Shown: positions 7,977 through 15,691 of the stretch, one piece after another | How positions within the stretch are numbered: the first letter of the stretch is position 1 | Layout of the letters: every line of letters begins with the position of its first letter | NCBI GenBank assembly: GCA_903889795.1 | Contig: CAISYW010000080.1 | Span: 1-47,323, forward strand | Length of the DNA: 47,323 nucleotides | DNA from: an uncultured Chlamydiae bacterium | Lineage (GTDB): Bacteria > Chlamydiota > Chlamydiia > Chlamydiales > SM23-39 | Direction of reading: 5' to 3' | Translations under genes and position numbers: made by a program | Notes under the pieces: generated by a model | Told to the model about the DNA's origin: nothing | Database searches by the model: none | The model's input: the letters and a program-made list of their open reading frames with translations, nothing else

Positions 7977-10073
7977 CTAGCGATTCGTTTGTTCCTGAAG
8001 CGCTTTATGGCTTAGCTTGATTTGGCCGCGGTCATTAACATCCAATACTTTAACTTCGATTTCATCGCCCTGACGGAACGAGGTGTCCTGGATGTTTTGA
8101 ATTCTTTGATGGGAAATTTCGGAAATATGAAGAAGACCCTCTTTTCCGAAAATTTCGACAAAGAAGCCAAACGGTACAATTGACGAGATTCGTCCTTTAT
8201 AGACTTTACCGATTTCAACTTCAGAAGTGAGGTTGAGGATGATCGCTTTCGCTTTCTCCATCGCTTCTGAATTTGTCGATGCAATGCTGACGAGTCCGCT
8301 ATCATTAATATCGATTTGGACACCCGTCTCTTCTACGATTGCGCGAATCTGCTTGCCGCCCGGACCGATTACGATACCGATCTTGCTTGGCTTAATCTGC
8401 AGCACTTCGATTCGAGGTGCATGGGCAGACATTTGGGCACGTGGTTTTGGACAGATTTCCAACATCTTTTGCAGAATATGAATTCGGCCTTCTTTTGCTT
8501 GAGCCAGGGCTTCACGCATGATCGCATGAGTAATTCCCTCGACCTTGATATCCATTTGGAATGCGGTGATTCCCGCTTCGTCGCCGGTGACTTTAAAGTC
8601 CATGTCGCCGAGAGCGTCTTCAGCGCCGAGAATATCAGATAAAATCGCATGCTTCTTGCCTTCTAAAACAAGACCCATGGCGATTCCCGATACGGGACGT
8701 TTGATCGGAACGCCGGCGTCCATCAGGGCTAAGCAGCCGCCGCAGACAGATGCCATTGACGATGAGCCGTTTGATTCTGTGATGTTCGACTCGAGACGGA
8801 TAACATAAGGAAATTCTTCTTGTTTGGGAAGAATCGCCATTAATGCGCGTTCCGCCAATTTTCCGTGGCCAATTTCGCGACGGCCGGGAGCTCCCATACG
8901 GCCAACTTCGCCTACTGAAAATGGGGGGAAGAAATATTGCAAATAGAATCGGTGTGTAGCGTCGCCGTGTAAATCTTCGTAGCGCTGGGCATTGCTTTCA
9001 CCGCCTAAAGTACAAACAGCGATCGTTTGCGTCTCGCCGCGGGTGAATAGCGAACAGCCGTGAGTTCTCGGAAGAATCGATTGTTCGATATCAATCGGTC
9101 GAATCTCTTTCAGGCCTCGGCCGTCGATGCGTTTTTTATCAGCGAGGATCATTTTGCGCATAAGATCGGACTGAAGATTTTTAAAAGCGAGCATGACGTC
9201 GACTTTCGCGTTTTTTGACGCTTCAGTGGGCAGGAGCTTTTCAGACATTTCTTTTTGAATGGCTCCAAGGGCTTGTTCTCGCTTTTTTTTATCCGCGATT
9301 TTTAAGGCGACTTCTAATTTAGCGGAGCAGAGATCATTCACTGCATCGGTGACTTCTTGTGGAAGCGCGTGAATAGTGTCTCGTTTTTTCTCTCGGCCGA
9401 TCTTATTTCTCCAGGCTTCGAGTTGATGGCAGATTGTGCTGATAGCGTGTTGTCCCGCTTCGATCGCTTCAATGATCTGCTCTTCCGTTAGAAAATCGCA
9501 GTATCCCTCAATCATCAGTACAGCGTCTTCGGTCCCCGCCAAAACGAGATCGAGTCGTGTTTTTTTCATTTCTTCGGTTGTCGGATTAATGACAAAGCGA
9601 TTTTCGATCAAGCCAACGCGAACGGCGCCGATCGGTTTGATGAGCGGAATGTCGCTGATGACAAGAGCGGCAGACGCGCCGCAGATTCCTAAAACGTCGG
9701 GAATGTTTATTCCATCATAGGAAAAAACAGTTGATAGGACTTGAACTTCATTGTGATAGCCCTCTTCGAACATGGGTCGTAGGGGACGGTCGATGAGGCG
9801 GCTCACCAGGATTTCTCTTTCTGTCGGTCTTCCTTCGCGCTTAATGAAACCACCCGCTGTTCGTCCAACGGAAGAATATTTTTCCTGATAATCGACGCGT
9901 AAGGGGAGAAAATCGACTCCTTCTTGAGCTATCGGAGATGCGCAAGCTGTTGAAAGGACAACAGAATCTCCGCAATGGACCATAACAGCTCCATTGGCTT
10001 GACGTGCGATTTTTCCTGTTTCAAATTTAATAGTTTTGTCACCGATCGTGACCGTGATGTGATCTCTTTGCAT
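7977..10073 (-). CDS. pnp: Polyribonucleotide nucleotidyltransferase (PNPase)
   Basis: 698 residues, full length for the family. PNPase degrades RNA 3' to 5' using phosphate, as a trimer often joined to the degradosome. Two RNase PH-like halves are visible, with GRTAGGFIKREGRPTEREIL in the first and FTRGETQT and APGRREIGHGKLAERAL in the second. A KH domain (GPGGKQIRAIVEETG) and a C-terminal S1 domain (GKVYKGRISSIVPFGFFVEI) follow. The ATG at 10073 is preceded by AGGAAGGA. It lies downstream of rpsO on the same strand, the common bacterial order, with 171 bases between that contain a hairpin. Confidence 0.98.
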   Translation of the reverse strand: MQRDHITVTIGDKTIKFETGKIARQANGAVMVHCGDSVVLSTACASPIAQEGVDFLPLRVDYQEKYSSVGRTAGGFIKREGRPTEREILVSRLIDRPLRPMFEEGYHNEVQVLSTVFSYDGINIPDVLGICGASAALVISDIPLIKPIGAVRVGLIENRFVINPTTEEMKKTRLDLVLAGTEDAVLMIEGYCDFLTEEQIIEAIEAGQHAISTICHQLEAWRNKIGREKKRDTIHALPQEVTDAVNDLCSAKLEVALKIADKKKREQALGAIQKEMSEKLLPTEASKNAKVDVMLAFKNLQSDLMRKMILADKKRIDGRGLKEIRPIDIEQSILPRTHGCSLFTRGETQTIAVCTLGGESNAQRYEDLHGDATHRFYLQYFFPPFSVGEVGRMGAPGRREIGHGKLAERALMAILPKQEEFPYVIRLESNITESNGSSSMASVCGGCLALMDAGVPIKRPVSGIAMGLVLEGKKHAILSDILGAEDALGDMDFKVTGDEAGITAFQMDIKVEGITHAIMREALAQAKEGRIHILQKMLEICPKPRAQMSAHAPRIEVLQIKPSKIGIVIGPGGKQIRAIVEETGVQIDINDSGLVSIASTNSEAMEKAKAIILNLTSEVEIGKVYKGRISSIVPFGFFVEIFGKEGLLHISEISHQRIQNIQDTSFRQGDEIEVKVLDVNDRGQIKLSHKALQEQTNR

Positions 10074-10168
10074 ATGTTCCTTCCTGTAAGAAAAAATTTG
10101 AATTATGAAAGGAAACTGTTGTGGGATAGAAATCAGAAAGAAGTCCTAGCTCTTTTGGAAGGGCTTAT

Positions 10169-10244
10169 TTCTGCTCTCTATCAGACCCTGGTCTCCTTTT
10201 TCCTGGAAAACACACTGGAGAGAACTCCCCCCAGTGCGATAGTA
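10169..10244 (-). promoter_or_regulatory. rpsO-pnp intergenic hairpin region
   Basis: On the minus strand, CACTGG...CCAGTG with adjacent GAG/CTC pairing forms a stem-loop a few bases after the rpsO stop. Hairpins in this gap are known RNA processing sites controlling pnp in E. coli. Here only the position and the stem are seen; cleavage and control are inferred. Confidence 0.35.
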
Positions 10245-10514
10245 CTACTTTCTTAAATTCAACCGGACGATCAAGCTTTGATAGCGCTTGGTATCCGTAG
10301 AATTAAGGTAGTCTAGTAGTTTTCGGCGTTGGCCGACGAGTTTCAAGAGTGCGAGCCGTGAGCTGTGGTCTTTTGGAGCCAACTTAAGATGATCCGTAAG
10401 TTCAGCAATGCGCTCAGTGAGGATCGCAATCTGGACATCCGCTGAGCCAGTATCTTTCTCGTGCAATTGAAATTTTTTGGTGATCTCTTCCTTGGTACCT
10501 TTATCTAGAGACAT
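10245..10514 (-). CDS. rpsO: 30S ribosomal protein uS15
   Basis: 89 residues, the normal length. uS15 binds the central domain of 16S rRNA early in 30S assembly. The conserved stretches TGSADVQIAILTERIAELT, HLKLAPKDHSSRLALLKLVG and QRRKLLDYLN are all present. It is the first gene of the minus-strand rpsO-pnp unit. The shine-dalgarno ahead of the ATG is weak, with a GGAGA about 14 bases away. Confidence 0.98.
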   Translation of the reverse strand: MSLDKGTKEEITKKFQLHEKDTGSADVQIAILTERIAELTDHLKLAPKDHSSRLALLKLVGQRRKLLDYLNSTDTKRYQSLIVRLNLRK

Positions 10515-10651
10515 TGAGGAAGTTCTCCGTGGTAAGTTTAAGACATTTACATGCGAATTGTACCCTAAAATCTATATACTCGCAAGGATTCTTGATGTTT
10601 CCTAGAGAATCCTGCTAAAGTAGCTGCAGATATTGATTTTGAGAGCACTTT

Positions 10652-11317
10652 ATGAAAATGAATTCTTTTACCTATGTTCGTCCTTGGATGGAACAAATTT
10701 TACAAGTTATCAAGAAAGATATTAAAACGGATCACCTCCCGGGTGATAAATCTTTCTATAAGACTCATTTTGGCAATCGACCCCAGAATAAACTGACGCA
10801 AGAAGAAATTTTTGCTACGTATGAAAAAGAGCTGCTGGCGGGTAATGAGGATCTGAGTGAATGGGTGATCAATCGCTGGGTATTTAAATATGGAGACATC
10901 TATCGTCATTTTGCTGAGCGGTTGGGTGCCGTCAACCCCAATTTTCAGGAAATACAATCATTATCTGATGCTGAAGCGGACATGGTTCTTGCGGGTGCTC
11001 AGGAAAAGTTCGGTTCGGCCGAGACATATATCTTTGCCCGACTCAATGGCGTTGTGTTTTCTGATTCAGTTTTTGATCGGCTTAACCAGGTGGCTCTTCA
11101 GGAGACGCAATCGAAAACTCAGATGCAAGAGCAAAAAAATGAGCAGGAGTCATTCGAGCAGCTCAATGCGCGTCATCAACGAGAGGTGAGCCGGTTGCAG
11201 GAAAAATATGAGGATAAGCTCAGCGGTATTCAACGTAAATATACGTCTGATGTCGAGGCTTTGAAAAAACAAATCCGCTCATTACAGCAACAAATCCACG
11301 CTCAAAAAAATGTATGA
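10652..11317 (+). CDS. Hypothetical protein with C-terminal coiled coil
   Basis: I do not recognise this 221-residue protein. The N-terminal 150 residues look globular and mixed alpha, with aromatic-rich segments such as WVINRWVFKYGDIYRHFAERL. From about residue 150 to the end the sequence is Gln/Glu/Lys-rich with heptad-like spacing (EQKNEQESFEQLNARHQREV), indicating a long coiled coil. There is no signal peptide or membrane segment. Its TGA overlaps the ATG of tadA in ATGA, so the two are translationally coupled, and the position next to tadA suggests a chlamydia-conserved gene. An alternative start (MNSF) lies two codons downstream. Confidence 0.85.
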   Translation: MKMNSFTYVRPWMEQILQVIKKDIKTDHLPGDKSFYKTHFGNRPQNKLTQEEIFATYEKELLAGNEDLSEWVINRWVFKYGDIYRHFAERLGAVNPNFQEIQSLSDAEADMVLAGAQEKFGSAETYIFARLNGVVFSDSVFDRLNQVALQETQSKTQMQEQKNEQESFEQLNARHQREVSRLQEKYEDKLSGIQRKYTSDVEALKKQIRSLQQQIHAQKNV

Positions 11318-11817
11318 CGTCTCTTGTTGATGTTCAAAAGCTTGACTTTCAGCATCGGGACATTGCTTTCATGCGGGAGGCTTTAAAAGAGGCAAAAAAA
11401 GCATTTGAAGAAGATGAAGTGCCTGTGGGAGCTGTTCTCGTTATCAACCATAAAATCGTTTCTCGGGGACATAACCAGGTTGAGTTGTTGCAAGATGCCA
11501 CGGCTCATGCTGAAATCATCTGCATGACGGCTGGCGCCGGGGCAATTGGCAACTGGCGTCTCAGCGATGCGACACTATATAGTACCCTTGAGCCGTGTAC
11601 GATGTGTGCTGGGGCGATGCTCTCTTCACGTCTCAAAAGGCTTGTTTGGGCGGCTCCGGATATACGACAGGGTGCGAATGGTAGTTGGATTGATATATTT
11701 GCCATGAAACATCCGATGCATGCAATCGAAGTGACTAGGCAGGTTCTGCAAGATGAAGCATCCGAGCTTATGCGAACTTTTTTTCAGAAACAGAGAGCTT
11801 CTTCAAAACAGCAATGA
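11314..11817 (+). CDS. tadA: tRNA-specific adenosine deaminase
   Basis: 167 residues. TadA converts A34 of tRNA-Arg(ACG) to inosine for wobble decoding. The zinc/catalytic motifs are clear: HAEII with the proton-shuttling glutamate, and PCTMCAGAM with the two zinc cysteines. The core starts at about residue 20 (MREALKEAKKAFEEDEVPVG), so the first 19 residues may be an extension and the internal ATG at about 11371 an alternative start. It overlaps the upstream coiled-coil gene by four bases. It sits opposite pnp-rpsO in the usual chlamydial neighbourhood. Confidence 0.95.
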   Translation: MTSLVDVQKLDFQHRDIAFMREALKEAKKAFEEDEVPVGAVLVINHKIVSRGHNQVELLQDATAHAEIICMTAGAGAIGNWRLSDATLYSTLEPCTMCAGAMLSSRLKRLVWAAPDIRQGANGSWIDIFAMKHPMHAIEVTRQVLQDEASELMRTFFQKQRASSKQQ

Positions 11818-11836
11818 GAACATCCTGAGCGCAGAT

Positions 11837-11888
11837 CGATTTTGTAAACTCGCTGAAGCGATTTTAGCCCAGCGAGTTTACAAAATCG
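11837..11888. terminator. 19-bp perfect hairpin after tadA
   Basis: CGATTTTGTAAACTCGCTG at 11837-11855 is exactly complementary to 11870-11888, with a 14-nt loop. It lies between plus-strand tadA and a convergent minus-strand gene, so it probably terminates both. The stem is longer than most intrinsic terminators and AT-rich in its outer part. Confidence 0.6.
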
Positions 11889-11970
11889 AATCAAATATTA
11901 TCACGCGCTGAAAAGACGATTCATTTCAGACAGGAGTTCTTCTTCATCTGAGAAATTTGCCCTTTCTGCA

Positions 11971-12363
11971 TCATTTGGATGCGTTGTTGCGGCCTTTCTT
12001 CGTTGGATGGTACAGCTCATAACGATACCAGTACTTCTGGCCGATCTTGAAGCGCGACGCTTTTTTATATTCATATGAGACGCCGTTTGGCTCGATGAGC
12101 TCGCAAAAATCATAACCCCTTTGATGCGATGCCTCGATCTGGGGTATAAAAATGTATTTGCCCTCGCGGCAAACGCGGTTGATGCGGATCGGTTCTTTCC
12201 CTGCGATGACATAATCCTCATCGTAGGAATAAACTTTTCCCGTAATGGCGCTGACCCGGCCTTCGATGAGAGATGAAGGAAGGCATTGCTCGCTGGCATG
12301 AGAGTCGATGAACTCATCCGCGGGGTTGTTGACGGCAGCCGCGATCAAAATGAAGAATTTCAA
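11971..12363 (-). CDS. Hypothetical protein, possibly frameshifted near its 3' end
   Basis: An unrecognised 130-residue protein. It starts with a short hydrophobic segment (MKFFILIAAAV) that could be a weak signal or anchor sequence, followed by a mixed globular region with many Tyr (QKYWYRYELYHP). The frame ends at a TGA in an Asn/Lys-rich stretch. In the -1 frame the DNA continues open to 11901 and encodes a plausible acidic helical ending, DAERANFSDEEELLSEMNRL. This suggests that the original gene ran to 11901 and lost its frame near 11985, or that the two parts are joined by frameshifting. The longer out-of-frame ORF 11901-12317 does not otherwise look like protein. Confidence 0.6.
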   Translation of the reverse strand: MKFFILIAAAVNNPADEFIDSHASEQCLPSSLIEGRVSAITGKVYSYDEDYVIAGKEPIRINRVCREGKYIFIPQIEASHQRGYDFCELIEPNGVSYEYKKASRFKIGQKYWYRYELYHPTKKGRNNASK

Positions 12364-12520
12364 AAACCTGGCTGAGGATTAAATCGCATGAATAGTTATT
12401 AAGTCATGCTGCGTCAGAACTTTCGATAAATCCAAATAGGGAAGAGAAGCGAAAGATTGCCTTCCCTGCTCTACCCTCCAAATATCAGCATAATTGAAGA
12501 TACGCTGAAGTCAAGCGGTT

Positions 12521-14521
12521 TCAAGGCCCTGGGGGGGCGGATGACACGGTTGGGGGTAAAGGTGGAGAGAGAGCTATTGGGTTACCGCTGAGGTCTAGCG
12601 TTTCAATGCTTTGAAGACTGGATATCGCGGGTGGAAATAAAGATATTGTGTTATAGCTGAGATCTAGCGTTGTAAGGCTTTGGAGATTGGATACCGCGGG
12701 TGGAAGCGAAGATATTGTATTATGGCTGAGATCCAGTATTTCAAGCTTTGAGAGGCAGCCTATCGAATAAGGTATTTCCCCTATTTTATTATTGCTGAGA
12801 TCCAGTATTTTAAGTTGTACGAAATTTTCTAGCATTTTGGGATTAACAGATACAAGATTATTATTCGAGAGGTTCAAAATTTTTAATCCTGAAAATAATT
12901 TTAATTCCAGTGGTAAAGTTGTCAAACCGCAACCGCTCAGGTTTAGGTATGTAACTTCCTTCAGAACGTGAGAGTTTTTACAAAACCAACTAGCAATACA
13001 ATCTAAAATTTCATTATTTGTTAATTTGCTTTCAGAATTTGGAAACAAAAATTGTTGTTCTGGATTTAATTGTTCATTAACCGCTTCGATGAATCTACGT
13101 TTGTTTATGAAGTTTTTCTGAAGCCCGATCCTAATTAATATTTTATGAGGTACAATTTTACGTTGTTCTTCCAAAAGAGTTAATGTATCCAGATTTATAA
13201 AATATTCAATTTCACTTGGAAATGTTCTAAAAATGCATTTATGCAGATCAAGAGATGTAATTTGTTTTAGTAGCTCCTGATGTTCCCTGAGCCAGCTTCT
13301 TATTTCTTCAGAAGCTTCATAAAATGTTAAATCCTCCCTGGACGGAGAATATCGTTTATCTTCAGGGAGCTTTTCATTCACCTTTTTTATGAATTGCTGA
13401 AAAGCGTTATGTTCGAGAATTTTATCTATTGCGTCGAAAGGCGGTGTAAGTATCTCATGTTTGTCAGATGAAGGAAAAAAGTACCTGTGCGTGCTGAGTT
13501 TCTGCTGGTTCATTGCTAACCCCAAGCTGGCTTCGGCAGGAATAACACCGTCATCTTCAAAGCTCGCTATTGGGATTTTCGTGGATGGCGAGGCGCAATT
13601 ACTCTTCTGAATAATGATTTGTACAATCTTGTTATCCTCCAATTTTTTCAATGCGGCAGTGGTGTCCATTTCAAAGCCTAGCCAGGCAATCAGATTGAGA
13701 TTTATGCATAAATGAAACTTTCTAAAAATGCACTTTATTATATGATTTAAAGAATCAAAAGTCTTGTCTAGAACAACTGTGTACTGAATGTCAGACTTAA
13801 ATTCATGTTTCAAAACAGCTTGGCCGATGGCTGCTCCGCCTAACGAGTAGCCGGATAGAACAATTTTATGAGCCTTGATTGCATTTTCTAAAAATGAAAT
13901 TCCAATTTCTTGCGCATCTCCCATAGTTTCAGGATTAGCAGATCCTTTGCTTCTTCCAACACCCGGACCGTTAATTAACAAAGTATTAAAACCTCTTTTA
14001 TGATTTTTTTTTGCGAATTTTTTTGCATCTAATTCAATTAGTCCATAATTTCCTGTTGCATGCATTATCCAACAGCCGTTATTAATCGTTTCTGGATGGC
14101 CAATTAGTAATCCGCTATATCGAATTCCATTTTTTTCTAAAATAACATGACGAACAATGAACTTCTTTAGACCTTCTGCAGCACCTTTTCGAAGCGTATC
14201 AGAGTATTGTTCGCTATGACCCACGAAGATGCTTTGAGCGGGAAAGATAAATGTCATTGCAATACGCGATATCGCAACTCGACAAAGAGAATATATCCCC
14301 CATGGATAAAGAACTGTTTTTGCAATAATTAACCCAATATCTTTAGCTGTGTCTTTCCAGCTACGTATTCTTGAGTTCTCCGAATAATCTACTTTTTCTC
14401 TTTTTGCGCTAACAAGTTCTGCCTCAGAGCTGTTTAATTTCGAAGCCTCGATCGTACCAGCTTCAAACCCATCATATATAGGATTTATATAAGGTTTTAT
14501 ACAGGGTATAGTATTTGACAA
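12521..14521 (-). CDS. CHLPS-family alpha/beta hydrolase fused to leucine-rich repeats
   Basis: 666 residues. Residues 60-360 resemble the chlamydial CHLPS (DUF818) alpha/beta hydrolases: a hydrophobic segment near 65-95, then WIMHATGNYG and the nucleophile elbow GYSLGG with Ser226. A possible acid lies in FEDDG and a His at 354-355. Residues 375-430 and 472-540 are two related units, each with a VNE-L-PE segment, an E-I-SW helix and one leucine-rich repeat. Three or four further plant/bacterial-type repeats follow (LKILDLSNNKIGEIP, LEILDLSHNTISSLP) to about residue 650, then a Pro-rich tail. The start is TTG, with GAGG 8 bases upstream. A eukaryotic-type repeat domain on a hydrolase suggests a secreted effector, but no secretion signal is proven. 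Confidence 0.85.
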   Translation of the reverse strand: MSNTIPCIKPYINPIYDGFEAGTIEASKLNSSEAELVSAKREKVDYSENSRIRSWKDTAKDIGLIIAKTVLYPWGIYSLCRVAISRIAMTFIFPAQSIFVGHSEQYSDTLRKGAAEGLKKFIVRHVILEKNGIRYSGLLIGHPETINNGCWIMHATGNYGLIELDAKKFAKKNHKRGFNTLLINGPGVGRSKGSANPETMGDAQEIGISFLENAIKAHKIVLSGYSLGGAAIGQAVLKHEFKSDIQYTVVLDKTFDSLNHIIKCIFRKFHLCINLNLIAWLGFEMDTTAALKKLEDNKIVQIIIQKSNCASPSTKIPIASFEDDGVIPAEASLGLAMNQQKLSTHRYFFPSSDKHEILTPPFDAIDKILEHNAFQQFIKKVNEKLPEDKRYSPSREDLTFYEASEEIRSWLREHQELLKQITSLDLHKCIFRTFPSEIEYFINLDTLTLLEEQRKIVPHKILIRIGLQKNFINKRRFIEAVNEQLNPEQQFLFPNSESKLTNNEILDCIASWFCKNSHVLKEVTYLNLSGCGLTTLPLELKLFSGLKILNLSNNNLVSVNPKMLENFVQLKILDLSNNKIGEIPYSIGCLSKLEILDLSHNTISSLPPAVSNLQSLTTLDLSYNTISLFPPAISSLQSIETLDLSGNPIALSPPLPPTVSSAPPGP

Positions 14522-14696
14522 TTATAATTCCTCGCGATGTTACTATTTATAATTACTAATTATATCATTTTATAGTATTTTTTTAACACACCATATACAC
14601 AACGAACGTACCTTATTGATTATCAATATGATAAAAACACAATAAAAAACGCATCTTTGTAATTATTAAAGAGTTACCACAAATTCACAAAACCTA

Positions 14697-14959
14697 AGAA
14701 TCTGTTCAAAATCTTTTCAGAAGTAGTGAAGCAAATGCCAGGACAACCATGTTCAGGCTGGTGTTGATTTTCCTTTAACAGTTTTTCCACAATCTTCGAC
14801 TGAAAAAGTTAAAGACCTACCCGCGCACAGTATAAAATAGGCCGAATTATATTAAATTGTTCGTGAGTGACATCGCTTGGATAGTTGGGCATGGTTTTAT
14901 CTCCAAAAAATTTTTGAAGATAAATTTTTACACTCTTTAAAAGTCTTTGAACAGGTTCT
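14697..14959 (-). mobile_element. Internally deleted IS5-type insertion sequence remnant (263 bp)
   Basis: The ends are 21-bp inverted repeats differing at three positions: left AGAATCTGTTCAAAATCTTTT at 14697-14717, and right 14939-14959 read on the other strand. Inside, on the minus strand, an ATG at 14892 opens MPNYPSDVTHEQFNIIRPIL, which resembles the N-terminus of IS5-family transposases, and stops after 27 codons. Further on, another frame gives KINTSLNMVVLAFASLLLKR before a stop, which resembles a transposase C-terminus. Almost the whole catalytic part is missing. It is therefore a dead, MITE-sized derivative that a related transposase might still move in trans. No clear target duplication was found. 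Confidence 0.75.
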
Positions 14960-15071
14960 CAGTTCCTCCGCCCATCGCAATTCCCAAATCAGCCGCACGC
15001 AGAGCCGGCACATCATTGACTCCATCGCCCGTTACTGCCACGATCTCTTTATTTTCTTGCAGAATTTTGAA
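14960..15071 (-). pseudogene. Fragment of a P-type cation-transporting ATPase
   Basis: Only about 38 codons remain, from LQENKEIVAV through the hallmark hinge TGDGVNDVPALRAADLGIAM to GGGTE. This is the Mg-binding end of the P domain of cation P-type ATPases. The fragment stops exactly at the right end of the IS5-type remnant. On its other side it is joined to the 18-bp sequence shared with the palindromic element at 564-581. The surrounding open frame (14937-15155) is therefore a chimera and not a gene. It shows that a whole ATPase gene once existed or was carried here. Confidence 0.8.
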
Positions 15072-15082
15072 ACGGTGTACTA
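15065..15082 (+). repeat. 18-bp solo copy of the palindromic element's end
   Basis: TTTTGAAACGGTGTACTA is an exact inverted copy of 564-581, the outer end of the 165-bp element upstream of ftsH. It lies directly at the truncated 5' side of the P-type ATPase fragment. It is probably the scar of an element insertion or deletion. The 14522-14696 and 15156-15299 stretches around this graveyard are AT-rich, and I see nothing else in them. Confidence 0.6.
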
Positions 15083-15299
15083 GCTTGCAGATCTGATGGA
15101 TGGAGACGCAGATCTTGGATAGCGCTTCATCTGCCTTTCGATGAGTCGCAATCATTATTCATTTAAATTATTAACCATAAGACGCTTGCCTTTCGTTCTT
15201 GAATAAAATTACAGTTGGTGGTGAATGCGAATTTATCGAACATGACTCAAAAATCCGGTGAGGCTATCGACGTCAGAAAGTAAATCTCACTGAGAAAAC

Positions 15300-15328
15300 T
15301 TGTTTTTTTACCTTGATGAAGCTATGCT
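15300..15328 (+). promoter_or_regulatory. rpmE: Possible promoter of the rpmE-rnhB operon
   Basis: TTGTTT at 15300-15305 and TATGCT at 15323-15328 are separated by 17 bases, 25 bases before the rpmE ATG. The match to sigma-70 is moderate. It is the only candidate I see ahead of the plus-strand translation operon. Confidence 0.4.
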
Positions 15329-15352
15329 ATTTTCCATTATATTAGGTGCACT

Positions 15353-15667
15353 ATGAAAGAAAAGATTCATCCTCCCTATCAAAAAGTACTATTTGTCGAT
15401 TCTTCGACTGGCGCTAAGTTTCTCATTGGCAGTACGCTCCAGCCGAAAGAAAAAGAAAATTTTGAGGGTAAAGAATATCCTGTGATTCGTATTCCAGTTT
15501 CATCCGCATCGCATCCCTTCTTTACGAAAGCGAACCAGTTTATCGATTCTGAGGGCCGTGTTGATAAGTTCACGAAGAAATATCAACGCAAGCGCGAGCA
15601 GGATAAATTGGATCACGAAAAACAGGAAGAGGCCAAAAAAGCAAAAACGAAGGCCAAAAAGAAATAG
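15353..15667 (+). CDS. rpmE: 50S ribosomal protein bL31 (type B, no zinc cysteines)
   Basis: 104 residues. It matches the chlamydial bL31 form: HPPYQKVLFVDSSTGAKFLI, EGKEYPVIRIPVSSASHPFF and GRVDKFTKKY. There are no Cys residues, so it is the zinc-independent type. The C-terminal 35 residues are a Lys/Glu-rich tail ending in KAKTKAKKK, typical of chlamydial bL31. The ATG follows AGGTG. It leads the operon rpmE-prfA-prmC-ffh-rpsP-trmD-rplS, the same order as C. trachomatis CT022-CT028. Confidence 0.95.
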   Translation: MKEKIHPPYQKVLFVDSSTGAKFLIGSTLQPKEKENFEGKEYPVIRIPVSSASHPFFTKANQFIDSEGRVDKFTKKYQRKREQDKLDHEKQEEAKKAKTKAKKK

Positions 15668-15691
15668 GGCTTGGTCTCATCAAGTGGATTT

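Noticed and set aside
11901..12317. 138-codon ORF as an independent gene
   Set aside because: Only its last 25 codons look like protein; the rest is out-of-frame sequence of the 11971-12363 gene.
14937..15155. 72-codon ORF as a real P-type ATPase-related protein
   Set aside because: Only the hinge region is homologous; both ends are element sequence, so it is a relic.
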